A stretch of 64,000 nucleotides of DNA, taken from assembly GCA_949825025.1 (NCBI GenBank), contig OX463781.1:42835469-42899468 (forward strand). The letters are read 5' to 3'. The position numbers were made by a program, and so were the translations under genes. Below, piece by piece: positions 34,430 through 46,886 of this stretch (the first letter of the stretch is position 1; every line of letters begins with the position of its first letter). The DNA comes from Siphlonurus alternatus. Taxonomy: Eukaryota; Arthropoda; Insecta; Ephemeroptera; Siphlonuridae. Under the pieces are notes generated by a model, which was not told the DNA's origin, did no database searches, and worked only from the letters and a program-made list of their open reading frames with translations.

Positions 34430-36040
34430 ATTAATATAATTATTCAACATTTTCTCATACTTTATTGAATTGTTTTATTCAAATTTTCATATAAAATTGC
34501 AATGTATGCTTTCAATTTAAATGTAGCAGATTACTTTTAGTTATGTACAAAAAATCAGAGTAAATAGGAGTTTTATAAAAATCACAAAATTTATATTTTG
34601 ATAAAAAAAAGCATGAAAAAACTAGAAAATGAGAAAAAAAGATTTCGTATATCATTTTTATGATATAATGTACCCTTTTTATGTATGAAATAATGTGTTA
34701 TAGTAGTATTTCAAATCTTCTTACACCTTTCTTGAATAAGTTGAATTATTACCTGTGATTTATTCTTTATTATTATAGTCATAAAGTGCACACAGTCTAT
34801 CTATTTATTTTTCATTATATTTTTTAAAAATGTAAAAGTATTGCAGTCAGCTTGCAGCTGCATGTCTTGATGCATAAAAGTTGCATTTGTACTTTCTATT
34901 CAGTATTTTTATTGCTCTCAAGACATAATAAAAAAAAAAGAGTTTACATAAAGTACAGAGCTTCTATGTAAAGTGCTTTGAATTCATATGAGAATTTTCT
35001 TTGTGCATGAAAAAAATATCGTCAAGAGCTTACACAAAATTTATATATATAATTTTGTCATTATCTAAAAGTGTGTCACAATCGTTTAATGATATTGGTT
35101 TCATTAACACTATTAATATATATTTATTTTGAAGTCATGTATATTTTTTTAACAATGAGTCTCAGTTACTTCGGAGTCGAAAAATATTTTTGTACGACGG
35201 AATTGAATGAAATAAATTTTAAAAAATCAAGAATATTTTAAAACTTAATCGCTTATGGTTTGAGCAAATTCAATGTGGCAGTTTTCTTACAACAGCTCCA
35301 TTTCCGGTTTTCGTCCATAAGGCCAATGATAAACTTCTACCTCAATTTTCACAAAACTGATAAGACAGATTCGCTTTAAAATTTGTATTTAACTTATTGA
35401 TAGGGAGTTCTAGGTTCTTTGCAAGTCTTGTTGAATTCAGGCGATTGCGAGATCTCAATTAACTGACTTGTGAGATTCATCCTCAATTTATATACTTTAT
35501 TTTATAGTTTTGGTGGTACATAGAGGAACCATAGCAAAATTATAATAATCAAAACAAACACTTAAATAAATATAAAATATAATTTAAAACAAACATATTA
35601 TATATTACCCTTAAACTTCAATTTAAAAATAAAGTAAAAGTTTTATAAATTTTTCCTCTCATTTTCTACTTTAAATTTTTAATAAAGATTTAATAAAATT
35701 ACATTATAAGAGTATCAGAAATTTTTAAGGTGAGAATATTTATTTATTTTATTTATTATATTTTCCTATTTACTAAGAATGTAAAGTAGAGCAAAAGTTT
35801 TTTTAATACGATTCTGTGACAATAACTATATTTTAGCGTTGGAAAATATTAAAATAATTTCAAGACAACACGTATATACACAATATATTTGACACGTTAA
35901 AGTCACCATATAGAATTAAACATTTAATTTCAGAATTTATAGTTTTGTTTTATTAAATTTAAATGTTGTTCAAATCCCTCTTTTTTAAAATGCAAATTAT
36001 TTTTATTTAATTAAAAAAAAATTGCCACTTGTATAACAAA
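34430..36040. other. AT-rich intergenic DNA, no gene seen
   Basis: No coding or repeat-family signal beyond a loose similarity of about 35.22-35.42 kb to about 8.13-8.33 kb (CTTACAACAGCTCCATTTCC against CTTACAAAAGTCTGGTTTCC). Confidence 0.35.
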
Positions 36041-36151
36041 CACTACGTTTACATGAAGGTGTTTAATACGCATACGTTGAAGACGCCTCATAAGAATAAC
36101 ATTATCCGTCGTCAACGAATACACATTAAACACCGTCATGTAAACGTAGTG
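36041..36151. mobile_element. Mini-hairpin MITE, family K copy 1
   Basis: 111 bp. CACTACGTTTACATGAAGGT followed by GTTTAATACG is mirrored at the right by ATTAAACACCGTCATGTAAA then CGTAGTG. The inner stem is CGTTGAAGACG against CGTCGTCAACG. One of the shortest families in the window. Confidence 0.82.
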
Positions 36152-36234
36152 ATCACACATTGTATGTTCTGTAAAGCATGATGCTCATGCCAGCATTTTT
36201 TCTAACTGATAATAAAAATTAATACTTTAAATAT

Positions 36235-36469
36235 GGGGTGTATTCACAAAGCACTCAAATTTTTATCACTGGCTAAATTAGAAACATGGAGCTAAACATG
36301 GTTCTAAAATGAGGGCTAAATTGGTGCTAACATATATTTTTAACATTGCTTAGCACGGATTTAGAGCACAAGTTTAGTACCATGTTTAACCCCTAGTTTA
36401 GCACTATTTTTGGTATTCAAGTAAATCCAGTGTAAAAATAGAGACTAAAGTTCTTTGTGAATGCTCCCC
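36235..36469. mobile_element. GATTCAC-type MITE, family I copy 1
   Basis: The ends GGGGTGTATTCACAAAGCAC and TTCTTTGTGAATGCTCCCC pair. The interior alternates CTAAATTAG, GAGCTAAACATGG and CCATGTTTAACCCC. It shares its outer ends with families G and H but has a different core. The copy at the window's right edge is split by a TTAA MITE. Confidence 0.78.
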
Positions 36470-36699
36470 ATATGCTGTATATTAAGTTTAAAATAATAGA
36501 GTATCATTAAAAGCGAAGAAATTTTTCAAAGCATATCACTGTACACAAACTTTTGTATTTTTTTTATAAATCTTCATTGGTTACTTAATAACAATAAAAT
36601 ATAGAGAAAATTTTCCGAGGTTGGTGTAATAGATAAATCATTAAAATTATTTCTTGGGAAAAGTTTTGAGTCACAATTTTTGACAAGCTATTAAGATAC

Positions 36700-36806
36700 A
36701 TTCGCACTTGACAATGTTTAATGCGTATTCGTTGATGGCGCCTCATAATAATATTATCCGTCGTCAACGGATCCGTATATTAAACACCATTATGTGAACG
36801 TAGTGA
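36700..36806. mobile_element. Mini-hairpin MITE, family K copy 2
   Basis: Same layout as the 36.04-kb copy, 550 bp away: CGTTGATGGCGCCTCATAAT, CCGTCGTCAACGGAT and ATTAAACACCATTATGTGAA then CGTAGTG. The left end has more mutations. Confidence 0.75.
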
Positions 36807-37008
36807 TTGACATACAACTTTGTGATCGATAATGACATATATGAACTACTTGCTCTTTCATGCAGAACCAAGAAGAAAATTATCTTCACTGAGAAATATT
36901 TACAACCATTGATGCCCTTCTTTTAAAAATAAACATATCGTAACTGTCCGAATATTTTAAAATTGTATAATATTTTACACTATCAGTTATATACTCTGGT
37001 TCACATTT

Positions 37009-37139
37009 AACTTGATTTTTGTCGTGTTTGTAATATCTTTAGTCATTGGTGCGTTGTTTTTAACGAAGAATATCATTGGCCAAGTCGAGCCGAAGGACAC
37101 CCAAGAGTTTCCGACGAAAACCAAGTTAAATATGAACCT
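37009..37139. mobile_element. Family L MITE, copy 2
   Basis: The ends GGTTCACATTTAACTTGATT and AACCAAGTTAAATATGAACC pair. The inner TTTTTGTCGTG faces CCGACGAAAAC. The loop keeps TCATTGG and ATTGGCCAAG as in copy 1. Confidence 0.78.
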
Positions 37140-37518
37140 TACAAGTTTAGTATAATATATTTAAGATTCAATAAAAAGTTTATTACTTATAGTTAAATTT
37201 GTTATATAGCTAAAATGCTACTAAACTATATTTATTATATCAAATGTTTGTTATAAAAAGGTGTAAAAACTACAGATGGTATTAAAGTTAAAAAGCACCA
37301 TACATAAATCAAGTAGAAAAGTTAACACTACCTTACTCATCCCACCCTCTTATTGTTAGATGTGGAAAACAACTTTGAGGGTTACAGAAGGAAAGGAAAA
37401 TGGTATGAAATCCCTTGGAATTATTTGAGTAAACCCCAGCAGCTTACCAAAGAGCTGAAAACTGGGTAAATACAAGCACTAAGCGCTCATGACCACTGGG
37501 GTATAATGTATGTGAAGG

Positions 37519-37521
37519 TGC

Positions 37522-37571
<50 letters not shown>

Positions 37572-37834
37572 GAGACAAGGAAATTCTAGATAGCAAATAT
37601 GTAGAGAGAAAACAAACCAAAATTATAATGAAATAAGTAATAAAAGATAAGAATGTAAAATAAAGGGTACAAAAATGAGATATTATAAGAAAAAAATTAA
37701 TGGAAGAAGAAGGGAAGTAAAAAGTAAGTAATGTTTTAGGAAAGAGAGAGAGAGAGTTAGAGAGAGAAAATTAAGATAGAGAAAGGGATAGAGAGAAAGA
37801 GAGCGAGAGAGGGAGGGAGAGAGAGAGAGAGAGT
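37519..37834. repeat. GA-rich microsatellite cluster
   Basis: Two interrupted (GA)n tracts (about 37519-37570 and 37740-37834) separated by about 170 bp of A-rich DNA. The segment just downstream (37850-37960) is less AT-rich than average and opens a 65-codon frame with no recognisable feature. Confidence 0.85.
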
Positions 37835-38306
37835 CAGTAGGTCAATGAGAGTTAACAGTTGGTGCACCAACATCGATTGCGTTGGCGTTTCAACATTCGC
37901 TGCTTCGAGAGCTACAGGCATAGCAAAGCCATTAGAAGTGCAGCGAGCATATATACGGATGATCTTATGATAGTGTCAATATATGAAAAGTGTAGTAGTT
38001 ACCATTTAAATATGCTTGAACGGATATTAAGTTTAAATTTTCCTATTTTATGTTAAAGGAAATTTAAATATAAAGATTATATAGTTTGACAGAAACAAAG
38101 AAAATAAGAAGATAAAATGAAAAAAAGAAATATAGAGAGAATAAGATTTTAAATATAAAAGTTCTTTATAAAATATAGTATCGTGGAATAAGAAAATATG
38201 TTATTGAAAAAAATTATGTAATATTTTATAACATTATAAGTTTTAGTTAAACCATGAAGATGAATAAAATAAATGATATTTTGTAATGCAATAGGAGACA
38301 GTTTAA

Positions 38307-38722
38307 ATGTATAATAATAATAATTATTATTTTTTTTATCAAACCTTGGGTACTTCTACTTACTAATTAAGTAATTACTCACTAAGTTTGAAACCCCGAA
38401 ACTTCCGAAACCCTAATTTAGCGTTTCGTGGGCTCTTCCGGAACGGGGACGGCCACGGCCTTGAAATCCATCCCGGCATTTGCCTGCGACTGAGGGAAAC
38501 GTGGAAACCTCAGCCAGGATGGACGCTACAACTTTTGTCAGTAAACAGGGAGTGCAATGGTCCAAAGCCAGGGGAACCACATATAGTGGAAAAGCGCAAC
38601 GATTTACTCCTGGGTGGGAAAAGTGGTTTTTGTTGAAAATGGTCACTCATTCAACTACTAACCCGGCTCGGCGTTACTAGACTTTGGTGATCTGACGAGA
38701 TCCGGTCAAGCGCACTGCGCCA
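38307..38722 (-). mobile_element. 5S rRNA-derived SINE, copy 2
   Basis: On the minus strand the head reads GGCGCAGTGCGCTTGACCGG, ATCTCGTCAGATCACCAAAG and CGCCGAGCCGGGTTAGTAGT. The 5S C-box region is mutated (TTGAATGAGTGACC). The body shares GGTTCCCCTGGCTTTGGACC and TGAGGTTTCCACGTTTCCCT with copy 1. The tail is A-rich, then AAT repeats. The three overlapping frames are chance. Confidence 0.88.
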
Positions 38723-38736
38723 CACACACTCAAGAT

Positions 38737-38790
38737 TTCCATATTATTATAATAATAATTATAATAATAATACGGAAATCTTCCTCATAT
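38737..38790. repeat. Microsatellite-cored hairpin
   Basis: GATTTCCATATTATTATAAT is mirrored by ATTATAATAATAATACGGAA then ATC, giving a perfect-looking stem built largely of ATT units, immediately 5' of the SINE head. An isolated (TA)n tract follows at about 38799-38840. Confidence 0.6.
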
Positions 38791-38794
38791 AATT

Positions 38795-38846
<52 letters not shown>

Positions 38847-39236
38847 TATGCAATTCATTTTTATAATGTTAGTTATTGATTTGATAACTCTAAACAGTGT
38901 TCCAGAATTATTCATATTACAGCAACGGACTTCTCATGGAATTTTTATTTTGCTCGGACATAATTAATTAGATATTGAGTTGGTTGTATACCTAAGGACA
39001 CTTTATGTCAGTGTACGAACAACGTGCTTTTGAATGAACTTTTTAGGTTAATGACCACGTGGTTGAGTGGTGATGATTGGTGCGCTCAGGTAATCAGCTG
39101 ATGGCAACCATCAAGTAGCACTTACGGCTTAAGCTTCTCCAGGGCAGTTATAGTAACGATAATTAGGGTCCTGTCATCTCACAAATGTGTGGAAGGAAAG
39201 AGCATGGAAAATTACAAACTGCAGTTGTATGCAATA

Positions 39237-39560
39237 GAGTATTGACCTCAAAAATTTTTATTGCAGAAATGGATAGAGGGTGCAAAGTTATGCTACCCTG
39301 ATTTTTTTCAAATTTTTTATAGAGCCCGGGAAATATTTTTAAAAAAATTATTGAAAGTTATTTTTGTGACGTCACGAGACGCCGCTCCTTAAGAAGAAGA
39401 TAGGACTTGCCGCCGCGCGACGTCACAAAAAGGACTTTCAATAATTTTTTAAAAATACTTCCCGGGCTCTTAAAAAATCTGAAAGAAATCAGGGTAGCAT
39501 AACTTTGCACGCTCTATCCATTTCTGCAATAAAAAAAAAAAAATTTGAGGACAATACTCC
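39237..39560. mobile_element. Family A MITE, copy
   Basis: Outer ends GAGTATTGACCTCA and GAGGACAATACTC, as in the copy inside the 6-kb foldback. The core runs in the opposite orientation to that copy: ACGAGACGCCGCTCCTTAAG and AGGACTTGCCGCCGCGCGAC. The left TGACGTCA (39367-39374) is intact; the right one reads CGACGTCA. Confidence 0.85.
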
Positions 39561-41030
39561 GTTTTGATGAGCATGGAAAGTGTATCCACTTGCTTACAAC
39601 AACCTTAAGAAACGTTATCATTGTTTATATTGCTATAATATTTTTTTAACTTAAACCATAATTTCTAGGGTAATGGTCATAAGTGTCTGTAAAAAACCCG
39701 GAGCCATGGCCCTAACAATGCATCCCAGCATTTACGTATTTGCAACCATATAAAAGGAACCATAGAGATCTTATATTAGTAAGGATAATTGGCATGTGAT
39801 GGGAAATATAATCAATTTTCCGAATGCACTTGAAGCTGCATTTTTATTTTCCCGATTTAAAGTATCAGATCTATTTTTATAGAAAATTGAATTTTAATTT
39901 AATACGATATAATTAACAGAAAGATCGTCAATTCAATAACTTTGTTATTTGATTAAAGTTTAATCAATAATCAATAAATTAATTATAAGTAGGACAAGGC
40001 TGCATGCAATAATAATTTTTTCAACTCACTTTACATAATTTTTGCGCAAACATTGTGCACACAATGTAATTTTTCCATTTCAGCATCTTTGATGACTTAG
40101 GTAATAAAGTTATTACTTCGTCTTTGAAGATTTTATTAAAACAATTTGCTCCACAAATAATAAAATAGATAAGTAAGTTAGTTTAGAATGCAGACAAAAA
40201 CATTCAATCTCAGTACGGAGAAGAACATGAAGAACAGCATTTATAATAAAATTCTTTATGCTGATAAACAATGATTTGTTTTCTGTTTAATTAATTTTTG
40301 TTATTCAAACTTATTGTGAGTTTGCTGATGGTGCATCAGTCAAGTTTTTATATATAGTGGTCGAAATCTAGGCATTTTGCTTTTTGAGTGTATATAGGAA
40401 TTATTTTTTCTTGCTCAGCATGTCAACTGATCCCGTGAAATTAATGAAAATAAACAAATAAAAAATAACTTTTAACTTTTTTTTTTTTTGTTTTTGTGTA
40501 TTTTTTTTAAAAAAATTGCATTTTTTTTATTTTTAGCCATAAAGAGGCAGGTTAATTCATAATGAAATATTATTTTCATGTTATTTCCTGTAATTATTTC
40601 AATCGTTATATATCTTTTAAATTTTTAATGCTGGGCGCGAGGCCGAAGGACTTATCTACAAAGTTCAGGTTTCTTAATACTAACCGCGGTTAGTGAGAAA
40701 ACTGGTAATATTTATTTTTGAATTGCACGCATTAATTTCACCATGAAACTGTTACAAACACAAAATAATAATAAATATTTATTTTCTAAACAATTCTCTT
40801 TTTGCTCTTTGTGTGTTACACTTATTTATAAATACATTATATATATGATACATTATGAAAATCAGCAAGCATATTTTATTATTATTATTATATACAGAAT
40901 TTTTAATGTTACATAATAATATATAGTAGGATTTTTAACCTTTTATTAGTTTATATATAGTATTTTATCCTAGCAGTTATTATATCATAGAAGAGCAACT
41001 GTTAAAGTAGTAGTAAGAGAGTCCCATGAA
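39561..41030. other. AT-rich intergenic DNA with a repeat remnant
   Basis: No gene seen. At about 40.63-40.71 kb, GGGCGCGAGGCC followed by AGGTTTCTTAATACTAACCG and CGGTTAGTGAGAAAACTGG resembles the interior of the GATTCACGAA-type MITEs and may be a worn copy. Confidence 0.35.
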
Positions 41031-41036
41031 CATATA

Positions 41037-41190
41037 ATTCCCACCGGAAATAGCCGGAAGTGTATATTTTTTAAAGTCTTTTCTATAGGAATTTAAATAA
41101 TAAAACTCTATAGTTATATTTTTATTAGAATTTTGTTCACCGTATCACGTTTTATAATTAATTCCGTCTACTTCCGGTTTTAATAAATAA
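41037..41190. mobile_element. CCGGAAGT MITE, family C partial copy
   Basis: ACCGGAAATAGCCGGAAGTG at the left and ATTCCGTCTACTTCCGGTTT at the right pair weakly. The GTGGCT and GCCAG blocks of the other copies are lost. A degraded copy. Confidence 0.55.
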
Positions 41191-41667
41191 TTAATTCAAC
41201 TGTAGCAGCAGCTTACTAACTTAATTATCTGTCGTGCTCACAAATAATGTAGTTACTTGACTGGCTGGATATATGTCTGACAATGCTACAATGCTTCAAC
41301 GATGATTGTGAATCATTAACGAGTCCATTTCAACTCCCTTACCAGTCTGCTGCTACCTTGTGACTTATACTACTGAGAGAATATGTACGAATATATATAA
41401 CAACCTACATATCTCATTTATAAGTAAAACTGTCAAGTTAGAAAACGTTTAAAATATTAAAGAATTTTATATATTTTGTTTTAAATTTTGCCGCTATTAT
41501 TTTATTTCTGATGTCAAGCGAGAAAAACGTAATTAATTTAATATTGCATGACAGCTTTCTTGGTGACAAAATCATCTTTTATTTTCATTTTGTAAATTGA
41601 AATTAAAATTTTTGATACTAAATTATTGAAAGCATACGTTACATTCGCAACGTATATGCAATAAGAG

Positions 41668-41850
41668 GGGTCACACACTGCCTTAGTATCGCATCGTATG
41701 ACTTCGTATGATAAAAATTTAGAACCGATTCTAATTGAGAAACGTACGATCGCATACGATACGAAGCTATGTGCGTGCGTACACCTGATCGCATAGGATC
41801 TCATTTTTTTTATCATACGCTGCGAAATCATGCGAATTTGTTTGAGACGG
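41668..41850 (-). mobile_element. Family F palindromic repeat, copy 2
   Basis: GTCACACACTGCC, TATCGCATCGTATGACTTCG, AGAAACGTACGATCGCATAC and TTATCATACGCTGCGAAATC are the reverse complement of the copy at 15.72 kb. The core repeats CATACGATACGAAG-like words on both strands. The 97-codon antisense frame is spurious. Confidence 0.68.
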
Positions 41851-42536
41851 CCGTTAAAACTTCATTTTATTTTTTCCCAAAATAAATATACCTTTCAGGG
41901 GCCAAAGTGGTCACGTCTCTTAACTTTATAAATTCAGAAAAAATCACAATTTATAATGTATTTTTTTGTATTAGTAATAAAGTATTGAAAAATTCCTTTC
42001 TTTAAGCTTGAACATTGTCTTTAAATATATTCCGGTTGAATCTAACTGATCTGCTGCAATTTATTAAATATATTTGATAAAGATTGTAATTCTAGATATG
42101 TTTAAATCAGCAGAAACATTGTTTTTGTATATTAAACTTGGCCAAGACTCTGAAGGTCATTCACTTTTATATTGGACGTTCCTCGGGGAGCGGTTAAGTG
42201 AAGAAGGTCGAGCAATCAGCTTCATAACTAGGTCAAGGCTACATTAATTGTCCATGACCCTTCACAAGAAGTTACTTAACTTTATGAACGTCGTTGTGGT
42301 TGTAATGCTGGCTAGCAGAATGGCCAACCGTAATTATCATTGCATGCAGAGTTACGCTACTGCGTCACCTGTTATTAATAAAAGTATAATACACTAAAAT
42401 AACAATGCACTTTGAGTTTTTTATGCATTCTTCTTATATTTAAATAATATATAGTACACTGGTGATCATTAAAATTGAAATCATAGCCGCCATTTTGTTT
42501 CTTACTTTAAGCTCGTGTGACTCGTGTCTGAATCTA

Positions 42537-42668
42537 ATGGCCGTAAGTTGCAGCCAACCTATCCGAGAAAAATCGGAAAATTATCCGAGAATTTTAATGT
42601 TAATTGATAAATAATCCATGGATAATCCTCGGATTATTCTCGGATAGGTGGCTGCAACTTACGGCCAT
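42537..42668. mobile_element. Near-perfect hairpin MITE, 132 bp
   Basis: ATGGCCGTAAGTTGCAGCC then ACCTATCCGAGA at the left is matched by TCTCGGATAGGT then GGCTGCAACTTACGGCCAT at the right. The inner segment holds further AATTATCCGAGAATT and GGATTATTCTCGG repeats. No other copy was noticed, and it is directly followed by a family C element. Confidence 0.82.
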
Positions 42669-42706
42669 AAAAGAAGAAACTACGGCCGGTTTTTGCGGTG
42701 AAATAA

Positions 42707-42922
42707 GTCAAATTAATTTGAAATTTCCTCCGGAAGTAGCCGGGAGTGTGAATTTTGTGGCTATTCTGTTTATATTCAGTTTTGCAACTTTGCAGAGTTT
42801 TTTTTTTTTTTTTTGCTAGAAGACCATTTTGTGTGAAATTGAAATGATGAAATACAAATAAAAAAGCCAGAAACGTCACAGTTCCGGCTACTTTCCACAG
42901 AGAGAATATTTAATAAATTTGA
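42707..42922. mobile_element. CCGGAAGT MITE, family C copy 2
   Basis: GTCAAATTAATTTGAAATTT then CCTCCGGAAGTAGCCGGGAG pairs with CACAGTTCCGGCTACTTTCC and AATAAATTTGA. TGTGGCTATTCTG and AAAAGCCAGAAACG face each other. A T-run interrupts the loop. The two opposed frames are artefacts. Confidence 0.8.
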
Positions 42923-43559
42923 AGGATTGCACAGAAAATATCCTTATATTTGAATCAGCTGGCGCAACTTCAAAACAATGAAATATTTGGTAACGACAAC
43001 CTTTGGAGAACCTAAAGTGATTATGCGCAATTGTTTGACTGGCTGCATACCCACAAGGAGCTTGGAGATTAACAAACTTGTAAATGTACGTTTTATGACA
43101 GTTGGAGTGTACCTTTTAGAATATTACTACTTAATTATTTTCATTGGTTCATAAAAAAACTTATCTGATCTGTATGAAAGCAATTTACGTAATTGAAATA
43201 ATGGTAGTACGTGAATAAGCAATATCAATTAAAATGTTGTATGTTATATAAGAAAATGACAATTGGAAAATCTGTTTCTATAATATAACTTAAAATTATG
43301 AATCTAATGTTTTTACTTAAAAACTATGTAGCCTTTTATTTCTTTATTTTAAATAGAAAATATGTCACTTTTAATTAAAATTATTTTATAAATAAATAAA
43401 ACATTCTTGATAGTTTTTTATTACTGAACAAAGACAGTGCAATATAGCAAGTATACTGTAAACAAGAATCTTTAAAGATAATATTGTAACATTAAAAAAA
43501 CATTAGTTCAATATAAAGTATCAATAAATTTATTATATCATTACTTTGTTAAAGTCTGT

Positions 43560-43851
43560 AGTACGTAAAATTTAGTAGTTAGACGATGGTAGTGAGTGTT
43601 AAGATTGTTAAGCCGTGGAAAATGTCTGGTAGACCGTAGCAGCTTCGATCCTCTCTAGATTCACGACCGCCATAAAACTACACATACACATGGTGAGCAG
43701 TTAAACGTCCGTTCCCTAAGCAGCCGAGGAAAAGAAGAGAAATATTTACGAGGTTGTTAATTCGACAGACCCGCACAGTTGCAAAAAACTCACACCATGA
43801 GACCTCGATTGTTGGCAGTACACATCAACAGAGATATGGATAGAGATATAA

Positions 43852-43905
<54 letters not shown>

Positions 43906-44100
43906 GGAAAGAGAAAAGGTGCATTTCCATGAAGCGATGTCGTATAATACGGAGCTTGGAGGGGCGAGAAAAGCGCACTTGCTTCAATATCATATGGCGG
44001 CCATGTTGGCGATAAAATTGCTCCACACAAGGCGAGGAAATCACGAGCCTCTGATTGGCTGCGGCACGCGATATTCTAGATTTTTCCGCTCCATGGAAAA
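43560..44100. promoter_or_regulatory. Possible promoter-like island between GA tracts
   Basis: A moderately GC-rich stretch between long GA tracts. CATATGGCGGCCATGTTGGC contains a YY1-type GCGGCCATGTTGG site (about 43996-44008). CTCTGATTGGCTGCGGC holds an inverted CCAAT box (about 44051-44067), and GA tracts are typical GAGA-factor sites. Together this resembles a TATA-less promoter, but no 5' splice site or coding exon can be tied to it. Confidence 0.3.
43853..43902 (+). repeat. (GA)n microsatellite
   Basis: About 50 bp of GA units. It creates long frames of alternating E and R or L and S residues that are not proteins. Confidence 0.95.
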
Positions 44101-44106
44101 GCACCT

Positions 44107-44108
<2 letters not shown>

Positions 44109-44154
<46 letters not shown>

Positions 44155-44160
44155 GAAGAG
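44109..44160 (+). repeat. (GA)n microsatellite
   Basis: Second GA tract, about 205 bp after the first, closing the promoter-like island on its right side. Confidence 0.95.
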
Positions 44161-44649
44161 ACAGAGATAAATAAATTACAACACTGTTGCTAGACTTTGC
44201 TGTCTCATAAAATTAAATAAAGTTAGCTTAAGTGCGAAAATCTACAATAACGGTACACATACACACACACAGAGTATAGCATCATAAATTTAACCACTTT
44301 TATGAATTTATATACATTATATTTTTAGTACTTTTTCATAAATTTCTTTTTTTTTCTTGTTGCAATATATTTTTATTAAAAAGTTTTATTTTTTTCCCAG
44401 ACTTAGTTTTTTTTTTTTTATATATTTTTAAATTTTACTATAATGTTAATAAAGTGCATTATTAAAATTTATATTCTTATTAAATTATCTATAAGAAATA
44501 GCTTTTTGATAAGTTACATATTTTATTATATATCTATAAAATAAATGCTAACGTTTGCAAAGAAAAAAAAATATTCAGAAAAGCCTTTTAACACGTTTTT
44601 CCTTTTGACTGGAGAACGGATGTATTAGTGGCAAAGGCAATAAAAAAAG

Positions 44650-44821
<172 letters not shown>

Positions 44822-44990
44822 AAGTGCGGATATAACCAAATGCTTTGTCGTTGGGCCGATAGTATCGATTGAACTTGTCGAGTTGAGGCAAACCCAGCCT
44901 TTGAGAAAAATCTGCTGCATTATCTCCGACCAAACTAATTACCATGGTACCGCTTTTCAAGAGAGAGGGAGAAAATATCAACTTTATTAA

Positions 44991-46418
44991 TAAATTTTCA
45001 TTTAAAATGTTGTTGCAGCTAATATTGTTTTATGTTTGTATTTTTTTTATCAGAGTTTGTTAAAATTTATAAAGAAGCATTGTTCATAATAAAAGAATAA
45101 CACCTAAATGATCATCGTGTTATTGATGAATTGGAAACCATCTTGTACATAATTTATGATTTTTTTATATAGACCTATTCTTTAATTAAAAATTATGTTT
45201 TCTTTCAAAATCCATAAAAAATATAAATAATATCGATGGTTATCAATTTTAATTGGTGTTTTTTAATTGCACTTTGTTTTCGTTTTAGAATAAATATTAT
45301 ATAAAAAAGTTAATACATTCTTACTTCTTTGACACTATTAAGCTTGTTTGCATGCCAGAGAGCTTGAATATTAGAAGCTCTTTGACTTTTGCTGTATTTA
45401 ATGCATTCAAGAAATAAATAAATAATAACAATAAAACATTTTGAGACTTATAATGTCATGTATTAATAACTAAAATATTTATTAAAAATACAAATAATAA
45501 ATATACTTGAAAATATTTTAACAATTTCCAAAGTAGAATAATTTGAGGCTTGAATAGAAAATAAAGACTTCACAAAACACCTAGCTTGTGTCATATATAT
45601 ATAAGTATTTATAAAGCTATATATATATATATATCAGACATTATTTTAAACTAGGTAACTATTTTTCTCTTCATACTTTATGTACTGAATGCTTTTGCTT
45701 GTTGAGTTGAAGAAAATAAAAGCTCTTTACCTGTAAGCTTTTATTGTAAGTTGTTTCAAGTATTTTCTCCTCTTTTTTTTTATCTGGTGTAAACAGAAAG
45801 TATGTGTAACTGTTTTCAAAGTTAGAAACTTGAAGTAAGAGGACTTTCTGGTAATAGATCCTATTTCAAAGCTGTTTAACATTACAAGTACGAAATAGCC
45901 AGAAGTAGTAGCAAAGAGATGTGTGTGGTTTTGAGTTTGGTGTGAAGTTACATCTCACTCCTTATACGAAAATCTTCTCCTCTCATCTTTCTTTAGGTAC
46001 GTGTTCGTCACACCAGTAAGGGCAAAGACATTCCAAGATAATTTAACTCTTTGTATGCGAGAGTTTTAGTGAGAGAAATTTGATGATGTACGAGTGTCAA
46101 GTAACTTAATGAGATGTATGAGAGGATAAAGGAAAAGGTAATTAGACAAAGAAGACAAGTTAGAAGATATTGGAGTTAAATATTGATGATTCACTGACAC
46201 TTTCCTAGTCTAGACCTAAAAGATAATTTACCAAGATTACTTCTTATCTCTCTTTTTGCTAATTATTATCCGTAGTTGTTAATTTAAGTTAATATGTCTG
46301 GAAAGTATATAGCAAGAATTGAATAGGTTTAAGTATTTTATGTTAATGTTAATTATGTGTTTTATAAAATTATTACTCAAACATTTTTTTCAAAGTATTT
46401 TAATAAATATTGGGTGGG
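44991..46418. other. AT-rich intergenic DNA, no gene seen
   Basis: It has short TA runs near 45.60 and 45.63 kb and a slightly less AT-rich stretch at 45.88-46.15 kb with no supported frame or repeat family. Confidence 0.35.
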
Positions 46419-46421
46419 ATT

Positions 46422-46539
46422 CACGGAGAGTTAAGGAGCGTTTTAGGAAGCGTTTTTCTTACCTGTTACCTGGTATAAAAAACGCTTCTTCAAATATCTC
46501 TCCCTAAAACGCTCCTTAACTCTTCGTGAATACCAACCA
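46422..46539. mobile_element. GATTCAC-type MITE, family H copy 2
   Basis: The ends GGGTGGGATTCACGGAGAG and CTCTTCGTGAATACCAACC pair, with ATT directly outside each. The core AAGGAGCGTTTTAGGAAGCG then TTTTTCTTACCTG matches the 24.23-kb copy. Confidence 0.78.
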
Positions 46540-46590
46540 TTATATATTCTAAAAACAAGAAAGTTTTTAATGTAACCGAATATGGAATAT

Positions 46591-46886
46591 ACGCAAAAAA
46601 ATTTGTCATAGATATGGATGGAGGGTGCAAAATTATGTTACTCTGATTTTTTCCAGATTTTTAGGGCTATTTTTTTAACAATTTATTAACAATAATTGAA
46701 AGTTTAGAGACAAGTATCAATAGGCGTCACTCCTAATTTTTTTAAAAGGGTCGTGGATTCAAACCTAAACTTCGACTAACTTTTTAGCAATACTTTCCGG
46801 GCTCAGAGAAATATGAAAAAAAAAAAGCAGAGTAGCGAGCATAATTTGGCGCCCCTGTTTATTTTTGCAGTAAAATATGACATGTA
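46591..46886. mobile_element. Family A MITE, degenerate copy
   Basis: ATGGATGGAGGGTGCAAAAT, ATGTTACTCTGATTTTTTCC and the right-arm AGCGAGCATAATTTGGCGCC with TTATTTTTGCAGTAAAATAT keep the family pattern. The arms are badly diverged and there is no intact TGACGTCA. Confidence 0.65.
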
